27,087 nt of DNA from CADAWZ01 sp045114665 (GTDB lineage Bacteria; Vulcanimicrobiota; CADAWZ01), in assembly GCA_045114665.1 (NCBI GenBank), contig JBGUKW010000111.1, positions 1 to 27,087 of the forward strand. The letters are read 5' to 3'. Below the pieces are notes generated by a model. The model did not search any database. It saw only the letters and a list, made by a program, of their open reading frames with translations, and was not told the DNA's origin. Below are positions 13,971 to 21,565 of this stretch, one piece after another; within the stretch, counting starts at the first letter, position 1; each line of letters opens with the position of its first letter. The position numbers were made by a program, and so were the translations under genes.

Positions 13971-15191
13971 TTATTTTACATTGGAATAAATTTTTGTAAT
14001 TTCCATTAAAATATCAGTTATCTTTTCCATAGATTTTACAGGAACATATTCAAATCTTCCATGAAAATTTGCTCCACCAGTGCAGAGATTTGGACAAGGC
14101 AACCCCATGAATGAAAGTCTTGCCCCATCTGTTCCACCTCTTATTGGAATAACTTTGGGTTCTACCCCAAGGTCTATCATGGCTTTTTTAGCATTTTCTA
14201 CAAGGTGGAATTGTTCAAGAACTTTTTCTTTCATATTGTAGTAAGAGTCTTTGAGTGTATATTCAAATGTGCCTTCTCCATATTTTTCATTCATGTATGC
14301 ACATATTTTTTCAACTCTGCATTTTTTTGCTTTGAATTTGTCCATATCATGGTCTCTTATAATATAGACCAATTCAGCTTTTTCAACATCTCCATTGAAA
14401 CCATCGAGGTGATAAAATCCCTCATATTTTTCAGTAAATGCTGGATTTTCAAAAACAGGGAGCATATTTTGGAATTCCATGCCCATGAGAATTGCATTTT
14501 TCATTTTGCCTTTTGCAGAACCTGGGTGAATATTTTTGCCATGAATTGTAAGTCTAAATGAAGCAGCATTGAAATTTTCATATTCAATCTCACCAAGTTC
14601 TCCACCATCAACAGTATAGGCATAATCTGCACCAAACTTTTTGACATCAAAGAAATCTACTCCTCTGCCAACTTCTTCATCAGGAGTAAATGCAATTTTT
14701 ATTTCACCATGTTTAAATGGCTTGTCTTTTAGAAGTCTATTGACAAAGGTCATGATCTCTGAAACACCTGCTTTATCATCAGCACCTAAAAGAGTTGTTC
14801 CATCTGTAACAATGAGTTCACAATCTTTATATTTTTTTAGTTCTGGATATTCACTTGCAGAGAGGACATAATTTCCACCTAAAACAATTTTATCTCCGTC
14901 AAATTTTTCAATTCTTGCTTTGACATCTTTGCCAGTGACACTTGGTGAAGTATCCATGTGAGCAATAAAACCAATTACAGGAAGTTTTTCATCAGAAGTT
15001 GCAGGGATTGAAGCATATACATATCCATATTCATCCATATGCGGATTCTCTGCTCCCATTTCCTTTAATTCTTCAACAAGAATCTTTGCTAAATCTTTTT
15101 GTTTTTCAGTACTTGGAAATTCTTTTACATCATCTTTAGACTGTGTGTCTATTTTTATGTACTTAAAAAATCTATCTATAACTTCAGACAT
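13971..15191 (-). CDS. pepT: Tripeptide aminopeptidase PepT
   Basis: 406 residues, normal for the M20B family. A cytoplasmic two-metal enzyme that removes the N-terminal residue from tripeptides. Metal and active-site motifs: H78-M-D80 (FIAHMDTSPS), TTLLGADDKAG with the bridging Asp, FTPDEEVGRGVD with the catalytic and metal Glu residues, and near the C-terminus IRGGTDGARLSF and GGANFHGRFEYV. The ATG at 15191 is chosen because GAGG lies 8 nt upstream; a TTG two codons earlier falls inside that spacing. It is a single-gene unit with its own candidate promoter and a strong terminator on its far side. Confidence 0.96.
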   Translation of the reverse strand: MSEVIDRFFKYIKIDTQSKDDVKEFPSTEKQKDLAKILVEELKEMGAENPHMDEYGYVYASIPATSDEKLPVIGFIAHMDTSPSVTGKDVKARIEKFDGDKIVLGGNYVLSASEYPELKKYKDCELIVTDGTTLLGADDKAGVSEIMTFVNRLLKDKPFKHGEIKIAFTPDEEVGRGVDFFDVKKFGADYAYTVDGGELGEIEYENFNAASFRLTIHGKNIHPGSAKGKMKNAILMGMEFQNMLPVFENPAFTEKYEGFYHLDGFNGDVEKAELVYIIRDHDMDKFKAKKCRVEKICAYMNEKYGEGTFEYTLKDSYYNMKEKVLEQFHLVENAKKAMIDLGVEPKVIPIRGGTDGARLSFMGLPCPNLCTGGANFHGRFEYVPVKSMEKITDILMEITKIYSNVK

Positions 15192-15210
15192 GCCCAAAAC
15201 CTCACTATTT

Positions 15211-15238
15211 TTTATAATATATTTTTATATTTTGTAAA
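15211..15238 (-). promoter_or_regulatory. Candidate pepT promoter
   Basis: On the minus strand, TTTACA (15233-15238) and TATAAA (15211-15216) are spaced by 16 bp, about 20 bp before the pepT start. The region is very AT-rich, so a chance match is possible. Confidence 0.4.
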
Positions 15239-15270
15239 AATAATAAAATTACCTGTTAAAAAATAAAAAA

Positions 15271-15296
15271 AGAGGATAGAAAATTTTCTATCCTCT
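15271..15296 (-). terminator. Intrinsic terminator after the peptidoglycan hydrolase gene
   Basis: A perfect 26-bp palindrome with arms AGAGGATAGAAAA and its complement. On the minus strand it is followed by a long T-rich run, a textbook terminator 43 bp after the stop of the hydrolase gene. Confidence 0.9.
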
Positions 15297-15339
15297 AATA
15301 CTCAATTTATATAATTTGTAAAAAAGCTAATCAAAGAAG

Positions 15340-17088
15340 TTAGGCTTTATGATAGAATACTCCACTTCTTCCGCTCCAACTATCTGTTGTTACTTCTTGG
15401 ACATTGTCTCCACCATTATTTGAACCGATCAATACAGGTGGATTTCCTGCTGCTTTTACAAGCTCTGTATGACCTCTCTGTGGGTTGAACCAAACATCAC
15501 CTGGCTGAGCCTGATCTGCTGAAACCTGTACATATCCCTGTTTTTGAAGAGCTGCTTCGAGACCTGAACAGTTGTTATAGTGTCCCTCAATTCCACCTGT
15601 GTTCTGTAAGCAAGCACTTACAAAGTTTGCACAGTTCAAATCATATCCGATTGATTTGTCAAGGTGATCAAGACCTTGGATATTATAAGTTGTCTGACCT
15701 TCGAACTGTTTTGCGAGTTCAGCAGCTGCTGCACCGCCACCTTCTCTCTCAGCAATACCTGCATCAATAGCCTTGTTTGCGATTGAATTATAAATTGATG
15801 TTACACCATTGTGCCAATTTTGGTCTGTTGCCCAACCTGCTTTATTTACTGCTGCAGTCTGATCTGCTATTGAAGCATCTGAAGATGATCCACCTTTTTC
15901 TCTAAGTCTTGCAAATGTTTCAGCACCACGTTTAATCTGCATTTCAACGCCACTGAATTGTGGATTTCTTGTTGCATTGTTAGGATCGTTGTCATAAGCT
16001 CCTACTCCTAACATACCATTTACACCGATTCCAGCTTTACCATAATTTGTTTCCTGTCCAGCGATTGAAAGAAGAACTAATGGATCGACATCGTATTCTT
16101 TACCATATTTTACCATCATTTCTCCTGCACCCTGACCAGCTGCTGGAGATTGTTTTTCTTCGAGATAATTGTTGATGAAATCAGCTACTTTCTGATCGTC
16201 AGCTGTCAATTTAATATCAACACTGCCTGCTCCGTTTGTAGCATTTGTTCCTTCTGCTCCGTTTGCACCATTAGCACCATTTGCTGGGGCAGCACCGCCA
16301 CCGCCATTGCAACCACCTGCTGGAGCGGCACCATTGTTTCCGCCTCCACCATTATTTCCGCCTGCCTGTTGGACTGGAGCAGCTTGCTGTGCCTGCTGAC
16401 CACCATCTCCACCTGCCTGCTGAGCCTGTTGCTGTGCCTGCTGTTGTGCAGCCTGCTGTGCAGCCTGAATCTGCTGTTGAATTTCCTGTTGCTGTTTGTT
16501 ATTTTCAGCTCTATTCTGTTTTATTTCTCCCAACTCTTCTTTCAAGTCTTTGATGTTCTGCATCTTATCTTGAATTTGTGAGTTGACATCTTGCAACTGT
16601 CCCTGTAATTCTTGAACTTTCTCTTCATCTCCATCTTTCATGGCCTGTTCAAGTTGTTTTACAAGTTCTTCTTCTTTCTTCTTGAGCTCTTCAAGTTCTT
16701 TTGTTTCTTTTTCTAATTCTTTCTGTTTAGCTTCTTCTTCCTTTTTAAGCTCTTCATCTTCTGTCTTCAAATCGTCGAGCTTTTCTTCAGGTGTTTTTTC
16801 CTTTTCTTCTTCTACTTCTTCTTCACCCATCAATTCTTTCATATTAACTGGGTTCTTTTCATCGACATCTTCGCCTTCTTTTGCTTCTTTTGAAATCTGA
16901 GTTTTATCCTTTGTATCGATTTCAGAAGATTTTTCAGCTGACTTACTATGTCCTGCCTTGTCAATAGAACCAACTTCTTTTGACTCAGAAGCTTTACCTA
17001 CACTCTGAGAAAAATCCATTCTCTGAGTAGTTGCTACTGAAGCGGCTTGGTGAGCACCACCTGCATGAATTCCTTCTACTGCTGCCAT
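15340..17088 (-). CDS. Coiled-coil protein with muramidase-like and CHAP/NlpC-like peptidoglycan hydrolase domains, no signal peptide
   Basis: 582 residues from the ATG at 17088 (GGAGG 8 nt upstream; an earlier ATG overlaps that site). Residues 1-85 are polar and disordered. About 88-220 is a Glu/Lys then Gln-rich coiled coil, and 221-290 is a Gly/Asn/Ala/Gln linker. About 295-440 is a lysozyme-like fold (soluble lytic transglycosylase or glucosaminidase type) with Glu346 in SIAGQETNYG as the likely catalytic acid. About 455-582 is a cysteine amidase or endopeptidase of CHAP/NlpC type with C486 (LNCANFVSA) and H540 (QRGHTELV). There is no N-terminal hydrophobic segment, which is odd for a wall hydrolase; export by a non-Sec route or release by lysis is inferred. 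Base composition is visibly richer in G+C than its neighbours, partly from Gly/Ala/Gln codons. Its own promoter and terminator make it monocistronic. Confidence 0.85.
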   Translation of the reverse strand: MAAVEGIHAGGAHQAASVATTQRMDFSQSVGKASESKEVGSIDKAGHSKSAEKSSEIDTKDKTQISKEAKEGEDVDEKNPVNMKELMGEEEVEEEKEKTPEEKLDDLKTEDEELKKEEEAKQKELEKETKELEELKKKEEELVKQLEQAMKDGDEEKVQELQGQLQDVNSQIQDKMQNIKDLKEELGEIKQNRAENNKQQQEIQQQIQAAQQAAQQQAQQQAQQAGGDGGQQAQQAAPVQQAGGNNGGGGNNGAAPAGGCNGGGGAAPANGANGANGAEGTNATNGAGSVDIKLTADDQKVADFINNYLEEKQSPAAGQGAGEMMVKYGKEYDVDPLVLLSIAGQETNYGKAGIGVNGMLGVGAYDNDPNNATRNPQFSGVEMQIKRGAETFARLREKGGSSSDASIADQTAAVNKAGWATDQNWHNGVTSIYNSIANKAIDAGIAEREGGGAAAAELAKQFEGQTTYNIQGLDHLDKSIGYDLNCANFVSACLQNTGGIEGHYNNCSGLEAALQKQGYVQVSADQAQPGDVWFNPQRGHTELVKAAGNPPVLIGSNNGGDNVQEVTTDSWSGRSGVFYHKA

Positions 17089-17136
17089 ATCACAAACCTC
17101 CATATTTTATTTAATAAATATTTAAGATTTGTTATT

Positions 17137-17142
17137 ATTGTA
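17137..17142 (-). promoter_or_regulatory. Candidate extended -10 box for the hydrolase gene
   Basis: On the minus strand this reads TACAAT preceded by TGG, an extended -10 (TGnTACAAT), about 50 bp before the start codon. No good -35 is seen, only T-rich sequence. Confidence 0.4.
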
Positions 17143-17228
17143 CCAAAAAATAAAATAAAAAACAGTAAAAACATGTAAAAAAAATATTAACAATGTTAAA
17201 TTATTATTACTTTTGTAAAAAAAAAATA

Positions 17229-17262
17229 AAAATCACACACTCAAAAAAGAAAGCATGATTTT
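17229..17262 (-). terminator. Weak hairpin and T-run downstream of the lysozyme fragment
   Basis: AAAATCA (17229-17235) and TGATTTT (17256-17262) flank a 20-base loop. On the minus strand a run of more than ten T-rich bases follows. It may be the old terminator of the decayed gene just upstream. Confidence 0.4.
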
Positions 17263-17285
17263 AACATTCAGTCAAAAATCAAATA

Positions 17286-17570
17286 TTAGGCATTTGCAAA
17301 CTGATTATATGCTTGAGTTGCATAAGCCTATCTCTGTGCCATATTTGGAATTCCAACTTTTTCAAATTCAACTTCAAAAATTCTTGTAGCTTCCTGAGGA
17401 GAACCAGCAGCATTCAATCTTTGAATCAATCCTGTATTCATCTGTGAAGCAAAAAAATCGAGCTGTGTTCCAATATCACTTACAGATGTACCTCTTGATT
17501 TAGCCATGTCATAAAGCCCCTCTTTATATCCAGAATATCTGAATAGAACAAGTCCATAACATGAACAAAA
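17286..17570 (-). pseudogene. Decayed fragment of a phage-type (tail-tip) lysozyme domain
   Basis: One minus-strand frame can be followed across this stretch. It reads GLV (17553-17555 is the Gly codon), then SGYKEGLYDMAKSRG, SVSDIGTQLDFFASQMN, EATRIFEVEFEKVGIPNMAQR, a TAG stop at 17328-17330, then AYATQAYNQFANA and TAA at 17286-17288. This pattern (GL.Q.. at the start, 'AKS.GTSVSD...QLDF', 'A...FE..FE..G.P.MA.R..YA..Y') is that of the phage tail lysozyme family, as I recall it. The in-frame TAG interrupts where a Lys or Ile codon is expected, and no start codon or N-terminus is present: upstream the frame runs into TAA within about 30 bp. It therefore looks like a truncated, dead remnant. 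It accounts for about half of the 570-bp gap between the hydrolase and yqeC. Confidence 0.6.
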
Positions 17571-17617
17571 AAAGCCTTTGAAACAATTTCTTTAAAAATA
17601 TTATTTTTTTTATTTTT

Positions 17618-17647
17618 TTGTAAAAATAAATGCCTATATTGTATAAA
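17618..17647 (+). promoter_or_regulatory. Candidate promoter for yqeC
   Basis: TTGTAA (17618-17623) and TATAAA (17642-17647) are separated by 18 bp, ending 26 bp before the yqeC ATG. The leader would be about 20 nt and lacks a recognisable Shine-Dalgarno. Confidence 0.45.
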
Positions 17648-17673
17648 ACAAAAAATTTTGCTAAAATATCTTT

Positions 17674-18417
17674 ATGAGTAAATGTGATTTAATTGCAATA
17701 GTTGGAAGTGGTGGCAAATCATCAATAATGCATGATTTAGCAGAATCACTTTATATTCGAAAGAAAAAAAATATATGGCTCACAACAACAACAAAAGTTT
17801 CATTCGAATATGAAAACAAAAATTCTGTTTTATACCAATGTTCTGGTTATGAAAATATTCCTGAGCCTCTCCCCTACCCCATAACTTTTTTATATTCAAA
17901 AACATATAACAATGGGAAAAAACTATCTGGTCCTTGCCCTATATTGATAACAAATAAACTTTGGAATAATGGAAAAAATACAGTAATATTCGAAGCAGAT
18001 GGAAGCAAGGGACTTCCATTAAAATACTATGAAACAAAAGATAGACAACTGACAGGAAAAGAAACAAAAATAATAATCTGTATAAGTGTAAAATTTTCGA
18101 AAATGAAAATAGGGGAAAAATCAATTCACAGATTTTCTAAATATGGAGATAAAAATTTAGAGGGAAAAGAATTTACTTATGACTTGTTAGAAAAAATCAT
18201 ATATTCAGAAAATGGATATATGAAAAATATTGATGAAAATAAGTCATATGTTATATATAACGGTATAGAATCAAAAGAAGAATTAAAAATAGCAGAAAAT
18301 CTAAAAAATATTCATCTAAAAAGGTTTCCCCACAGCAAATGTTTTGCAAGAGGAACTTATTTTGGAACACATACAGGAATGACAGGTCAAATATGGTGGA
18401 ACATGAAACAAATTTAA
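17674..18417 (+). CDS. yqeC: Selenium-dependent hydroxylase accessory protein YqeC
   Basis: 247 residues, normal length. The N-terminus has AIVGSGGKSS (residues 8-17), a glycine-rich nucleotide-binding loop, followed by WLTTTTKV. E107-A-D-G-S-K-G-L-P-L-K is the family's most recognisable motif. YqeC is a putative maturation factor for selenium-dependent molybdenum hydroxylases (xanthine dehydrogenase-like), usually found with YqeB, SelD and a MocA-type enzyme; its biochemical role is not established. Here the next gene is a MocA-type nucleotidyltransferase overlapping its 3' end, which supports the assignment. YqeB, SelD and the hydroxylase itself are not in the window. A short upstream promoter is visible but no ribosome site. 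Confidence 0.9.
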   Translation: MSKCDLIAIVGSGGKSSIMHDLAESLYIRKKKNIWLTTTTKVSFEYENKNSVLYQCSGYENIPEPLPYPITFLYSKTYNNGKKLSGPCPILITNKLWNNGKNTVIFEADGSKGLPLKYYETKDRQLTGKETKIIICISVKFSKMKIGEKSIHRFSKYGDKNLEGKEFTYDLLEKIIYSENGYMKNIDENKSYVIYNGIESKEELKIAENLKNIHLKRFPHSKCFARGTYFGTHTGMTGQIWWNMKQI

Positions 18418-19025
18418 AAATTTCATTGATTTTGATGAGTGCTGGAACTTCTCAAAGAATGAAAGAATGCAAACAATTAATGAAACTTCCAAATGGAGAT
18501 ATACTTGCAGAATATACACTAAAAAAATATTTAAAATTTCCTTTTTATGAAATAATAGTTGTACTTGGCAGAGAAAAAGAAAAACTACAAGAAATTTTTA
18601 AAAAATATAATGTGAAAACAGTATATAATGAAAATTACATAAATGGAATCGGAACTTCTGTTGCTTGTGGAGTTAGAAATTTATCAAAAGATTCAAATGC
18701 CTGCATGATGGCTCTTGCCGACATGCCCAAAATTTCAATTGAAACAATTTCTAAATTGGCCAATTTTTATAAAATAAATCAAGAAAATATAATAATTCCA
18801 ACTCAAAATAACAGAAGGGGAAATCCAACAATTTTTCCATCACGATTTTATGGAGAATTACAAAAATTAAAATCAGATAAAGGCGGAAGTATTGTCATTA
18901 AAAATAATCCAAAATTTGTAAAAGAAATTGAAGTTGAATCAGATGATATTTTTTTTGACATTGACAATAAAGAGGCATGGGAAAATTTTATTATTTCATC
19001 TTTTTTAACAAGGCAGAGGACATGA
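18393..19025 (+). CDS. MocA/YgfJ-type nucleotidyltransferase (molybdenum cofactor cytidylyltransferase-like)
   Basis: 210 residues from the ATG at 18393, which overlaps the yqeC end by 25 bp; a longer in-frame version from 18339 adds 18 residues unlike the family. Single nucleotidyltransferase domain: LMSAGTSQRM near the start (G-x-S-x-R-M signature, where 'LAAG' is usual), ADMPKIS in the middle with the metal-binding Asp, then RRGNPTIF and SDKGG. MocA adds CMP to the molybdenum cofactor for xanthine dehydrogenase-type enzymes; YgfJ-type relatives occur with YqeC. The pair therefore points to a molybdenum hydroxylase pathway. Its 3' end overlaps the end of convergent ispF by 35 bp, so no terminator separates the two. 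Confidence 0.85.
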   Translation: MVEHETNLKISLILMSAGTSQRMKECKQLMKLPNGDILAEYTLKKYLKFPFYEIIVVLGREKEKLQEIFKKYNVKTVYNENYINGIGTSVACGVRNLSKDSNACMMALADMPKISIETISKLANFYKINQENIIIPTQNNRRGNPTIFPSRFYGELQKLKSDKGGSIVIKNNPKFVKEIEVESDDIFFDIDNKEAWENFIISSFLTRQRT

Positions 19026-19524
19026 CAGCTATTCCCTCACCTCTTCCCAAAAATCCCATTTTTTCATTTGTCTTTGCTTTAACTCCAATATGATTTTCAT
19101 CAATTTCACATATCAAGGCTGTATTTTGTGCTATTTCTCTTTTATATTTATATAATTTTGGTTCTTCAGCAATTATGACAGTATCAATATTAACTATTTG
19201 AAACCCCTTTAAATGCAATCTTTTTACTACATCTTCCAAAAGAAATGCACTTGATATTCCCTTATAATCTGGGTCTGTATCAGGGAAAAGAGTTCCGATG
19301 TCTCCCATAGCACTTGCACCTAAAAGAGAATCAATAACAGCATGAAAAAAAACATCTCCATCAGAATGAGCATAAAAACCTTTTTCATAAGGAATATTAA
19401 CTCCACCAAGAACAATTCCCATTTTAGAAGGATCAAATTTATGACTGTCAAAACCTATTCCAGTAAAATATTCAAAAGAAGTAATATTTTCTAATTTTTC
19501 TAATCTTTTTAAAATATCATCCAT
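18991..19524 (-). CDS. ispF: 2-C-methyl-D-erythritol 2,4-cyclodiphosphate synthase IspF
   Basis: 177 residues from the ATG at 19524, about 18 more than E. coli at the N-terminus. It closes the cyclic diphosphate in the MEP route to isoprenoids and works as a trimer with zinc. Zinc ligands are D26 and H28 in GFDSHKF and H61 in HSDGDVFFHAV (E. coli D8, H10, H42); MGDIGTLFPDTD and the C-terminal AKTNEKMGFLGRGEGIA are also typical. Other possible starts at 19533 (ATG) and 19539 (TTG) would overlap the divergent queE start codon; none has a good ribosome site, so the N-terminus is uncertain. Its 3' end overlaps the MocA-like gene on the other strand. Other MEP genes are not in the window. Confidence 0.95.
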   Translation of the reverse strand: MDDILKRLEKLENITSFEYFTGIGFDSHKFDPSKMGIVLGGVNIPYEKGFYAHSDGDVFFHAVIDSLLGASAMGDIGTLFPDTDPDYKGISSAFLLEDVVKRLHLKGFQIVNIDTVIIAEEPKLYKYKREIAQNTALICEIDENHIGVKAKTNEKMGFLGRGEGIAVMSSALLKKMK

Positions 19525-19531
19525 AAAAATC

Positions 19532-20182
19532 ATGTCCAATCAAAAGAATTTAAATATAATAGAAATCTTCCCAAGTATTCAGGGAGAATCAACATATCAA
19601 GGTGAGCCATGCACATTTATAAGACTAAGTGGCTGTAATCTAAAATGTAAATACTGTGATACATTGTATTCACATGAAAAAGGAGTAGAAATTTCCCAAG
19701 ATACAATTATCAAAAAAGTAAAAGAATATGGCAATAAAATAGTAGAAATTACAGGTGGCGAACCACTTCTTCAAAAAAATAGTATTGAATTAATGGAAAA
19801 ACTTATAGATTTAGGCTATACAGTATTACTTGAAACAAATGGGAGCATTTCAATAAAAAATGTTCCCAAAGATGTAATAAGTATAGTTGACATAAAAAGT
19901 CCTGCAAGTGGAATGAATGACAAGATGTCAAAAGAAAATATCGAAATAATCAGACCTCATGACCAAATAAAATTTGTATTAATGGATAGACAAGATTATC
20001 TATGGGCCAAAGAATTTGTTCAAAAATTCAATTTAACATCTCGTTGTAAAATATTATTTTCTGCTGTTTTTGAATCCCTTCCTTTAAATAATTTAGCAGA
20101 CTGGATTGTTGAAGATAAATTAAATGTTAGATTAAATGTACAAATACACAAATTTATTTGGGGAGTAAATTCAAGAAAGTGA
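19532..20182 (+). CDS. queE: 7-carboxy-7-deazaguanine synthase QueE
   Basis: 216 residues. A radical SAM enzyme that contracts the ring of 6-carboxytetrahydropterin to make CDG for queuosine/7-deazaguanine synthesis. The start EIFPSIQGESTYQG is characteristic, C35-x3-C39-x2-C42 (SGCNLKCKYCDT) binds the 4Fe-4S cluster, and EITGGEPLLQ is the SAM-binding glycine motif. The C-terminal NVQIHKFIWG is also typical. The ATG lies back to back with ispF, only 7 bp from the chosen ispF start, so the two are divergently transcribed from a very compact or overlapping promoter region. No QueC or QueD is present here. The 139-bp gap after it contains the promoter of the redox operon and no evident terminator. 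Confidence 0.95.
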   Translation: MSNQKNLNIIEIFPSIQGESTYQGEPCTFIRLSGCNLKCKYCDTLYSHEKGVEISQDTIIKKVKEYGNKIVEITGGEPLLQKNSIELMEKLIDLGYTVLLETNGSISIKNVPKDVISIVDIKSPASGMNDKMSKENIEIIRPHDQIKFVLMDRQDYLWAKEFVQKFNLTSRCKILFSAVFESLPLNNLADWIVEDKLNVRLNVQIHKFIWGVNSRK

Positions 20183-20253
20183 AAGTGGAAAAAAAAGAAT
20201 AATAGGTTTAGATTTACACGAAATTTTATATTCAAAAAAATATATAAAGTGTC

Positions 20254-20284
20254 TTGCATTATAGTATCTCAAATGTGTTATAAT
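20254..20284 (+). promoter_or_regulatory. Promoter of the aldo/keto reductase-polyferredoxin-tatA operon
   Basis: TATAAT (20279-20284) is a perfect -10 preceded by TGT, an extended -10. TTGCAT (20254-20259) is a fair -35 with a long 19-bp spacer, which an extended -10 tolerates. It lies 38 bp before the start codon, and an AAGGA ribosome site sits between. Confidence 0.65.
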
Positions 20285-20321
20285 AAAGTAATTTTATATA
20301 TATAAAAAAGGAAAAAAAAAC

Positions 20322-21560
20322 ATGAAAAGACGAGAATTTATACTCAGTTCTGCTTTGACATTGGCAAGTACAGCATTTTTGGCAGGCTGTCAAAAAGACG
20401 AGAAAAAAGTCGTTAAAAAAGAAGGTGAAATCGCCAAGAGAAAATTTAAAGATCTCGATATTCCACTTCTTGGTTTTGGTTGTATGAGATTGCCTATGAA
20501 AGGCGAAGAAGTTGACATGGCTGAATTGGAAAGCATGGTTGACTATTTAATGGCTCATGGTGCTAATTATTTCGACACAGCTTACATGTATGTAAATGAA
20601 AAATCTGAGACATCCATTGGTAAAATATTGAAAAAATATAAAAGAGAAGATTTTATCCTCGCAGACAAAAGCCCTATATATAAGATGACTTCTCAAGAAG
20701 ATGTAAGAAAAATCTTTGATGAACAGTTAAAAAAGTGCCAAGTTGAATATTTTGATTTTTACATGTGCCACAACATAAATGCTAATACTGTTGACACATA
20801 CAGAAAAGTAAAAATGTATGAAGAACTGGAAAAACTAAAAAAAGAAGGTAAAATAAAATATTTAGGTTTTTCATTCCATGGCACTCCTGAAATCTTAAAA
20901 CAAGTAGTAAAAGAGCACAAATGGGATTTCTGTCAACTACAGATCAATTATCTCGACTGGGACATTGTAAAAGCAAAAGAGCAGTATGAGATAGCACAAG
21001 CTGAAAATATACCAGTAACAGTAATGGAACCACTCAGAGGTGGCGGTCTTGTCAGATTGAGTGAAAAAGTTCTTGCTAAACTAAAAGAACATGATCCAAA
21101 TGTGAAACCTGCTGAATTTGGTCTCAGATGGGCAGCAAGCAGAAAAAATGTCATAACAGTTTTAAGTGGTATGAGCAATCTTCAGCAGGTAAAAGAAAAT
21201 GTAGAAACATTTATGAACTACAAAGACATGACTCCTGAAGAAGAAAAAATTGCAGATGAAACAGCAAAAGTCATACAATCACAGGGAGAAATAAATTGTA
21301 CTGGCTGTAAATACTGTATGGAAGTATGTCCAAAAGGAATAAATATTCCTGCAACATTTGCACTCTACAATCAATATAAAGTTGACAACAGAGCATTTGG
21401 ACTCAAATTATATTATGAAACGCTTGATGAAAGCGAAAGAGCTGATAAGTGCATAAAATGCAATTTATGTACAAAAAATTGCCCTCAAAATTTAAAAATT
21501 CCAGAACTTTTGGCAAAAGTACAAAGTGAATATGACAAAGTAAAAGACATGAAGAGGTAA
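20322..21560 (+). CDS. Tat-type lipoprotein aldo/keto reductase with C-terminal two-cluster ferredoxin domain
   Basis: 412 residues. The N-terminus KRREFILSS has the twin-Arg motif, then a hydrophobic core and lipobox FLAGC (Cys23), so the protein should be exported folded and lipid-anchored. Residues about 40-300 are an aldo/keto reductase barrel with D85 and Y90 (YFDTAYMY), K116 and H150 (MCHN), the usual catalytic tetrad. C326-x2-C-x2-C-x3-CP and C377-x2-C-x2-C-x3-CP bind two 4Fe-4S clusters. Fused AKR-ferredoxin proteins are widespread in anaerobes with largely unknown substrates. Its stop region overlaps the ribosome site of the membrane polyferredoxin gene, implying that electrons pass between the two. 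Export is supported by tatA at the end of this operon. The true substrate is unknown. Confidence 0.9.
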   Translation: MKRREFILSSALTLASTAFLAGCQKDEKKVVKKEGEIAKRKFKDLDIPLLGFGCMRLPMKGEEVDMAELESMVDYLMAHGANYFDTAYMYVNEKSETSIGKILKKYKREDFILADKSPIYKMTSQEDVRKIFDEQLKKCQVEYFDFYMCHNINANTVDTYRKVKMYEELEKLKKEGKIKYLGFSFHGTPEILKQVVKEHKWDFCQLQINYLDWDIVKAKEQYEIAQAENIPVTVMEPLRGGGLVRLSEKVLAKLKEHDPNVKPAEFGLRWAASRKNVITVLSGMSNLQQVKENVETFMNYKDMTPEEEKIADETAKVIQSQGEINCTGCKYCMEVCPKGINIPATFALYNQYKVDNRAFGLKLYYETLDESERADKCIKCNLCTKNCPQNLKIPELLAKVQSEYDKVKDMKR

Positions 21561-21565
21561 TAAAA

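Noticed and set aside
16150..16900. Several plus-strand open frames opposite the coiled-coil hydrolase
   Set aside because: They arise from the reverse complement of Glu/Lys/Gln-rich codons (long Ser/Phe/Leu/Cys runs), typical of coiled-coil shadows.
18339..18392. Longer start for the MocA-like protein
   Set aside because: The 18 extra residues do not resemble the family, and the internal ATG puts the nucleotide-binding strand at the usual distance.
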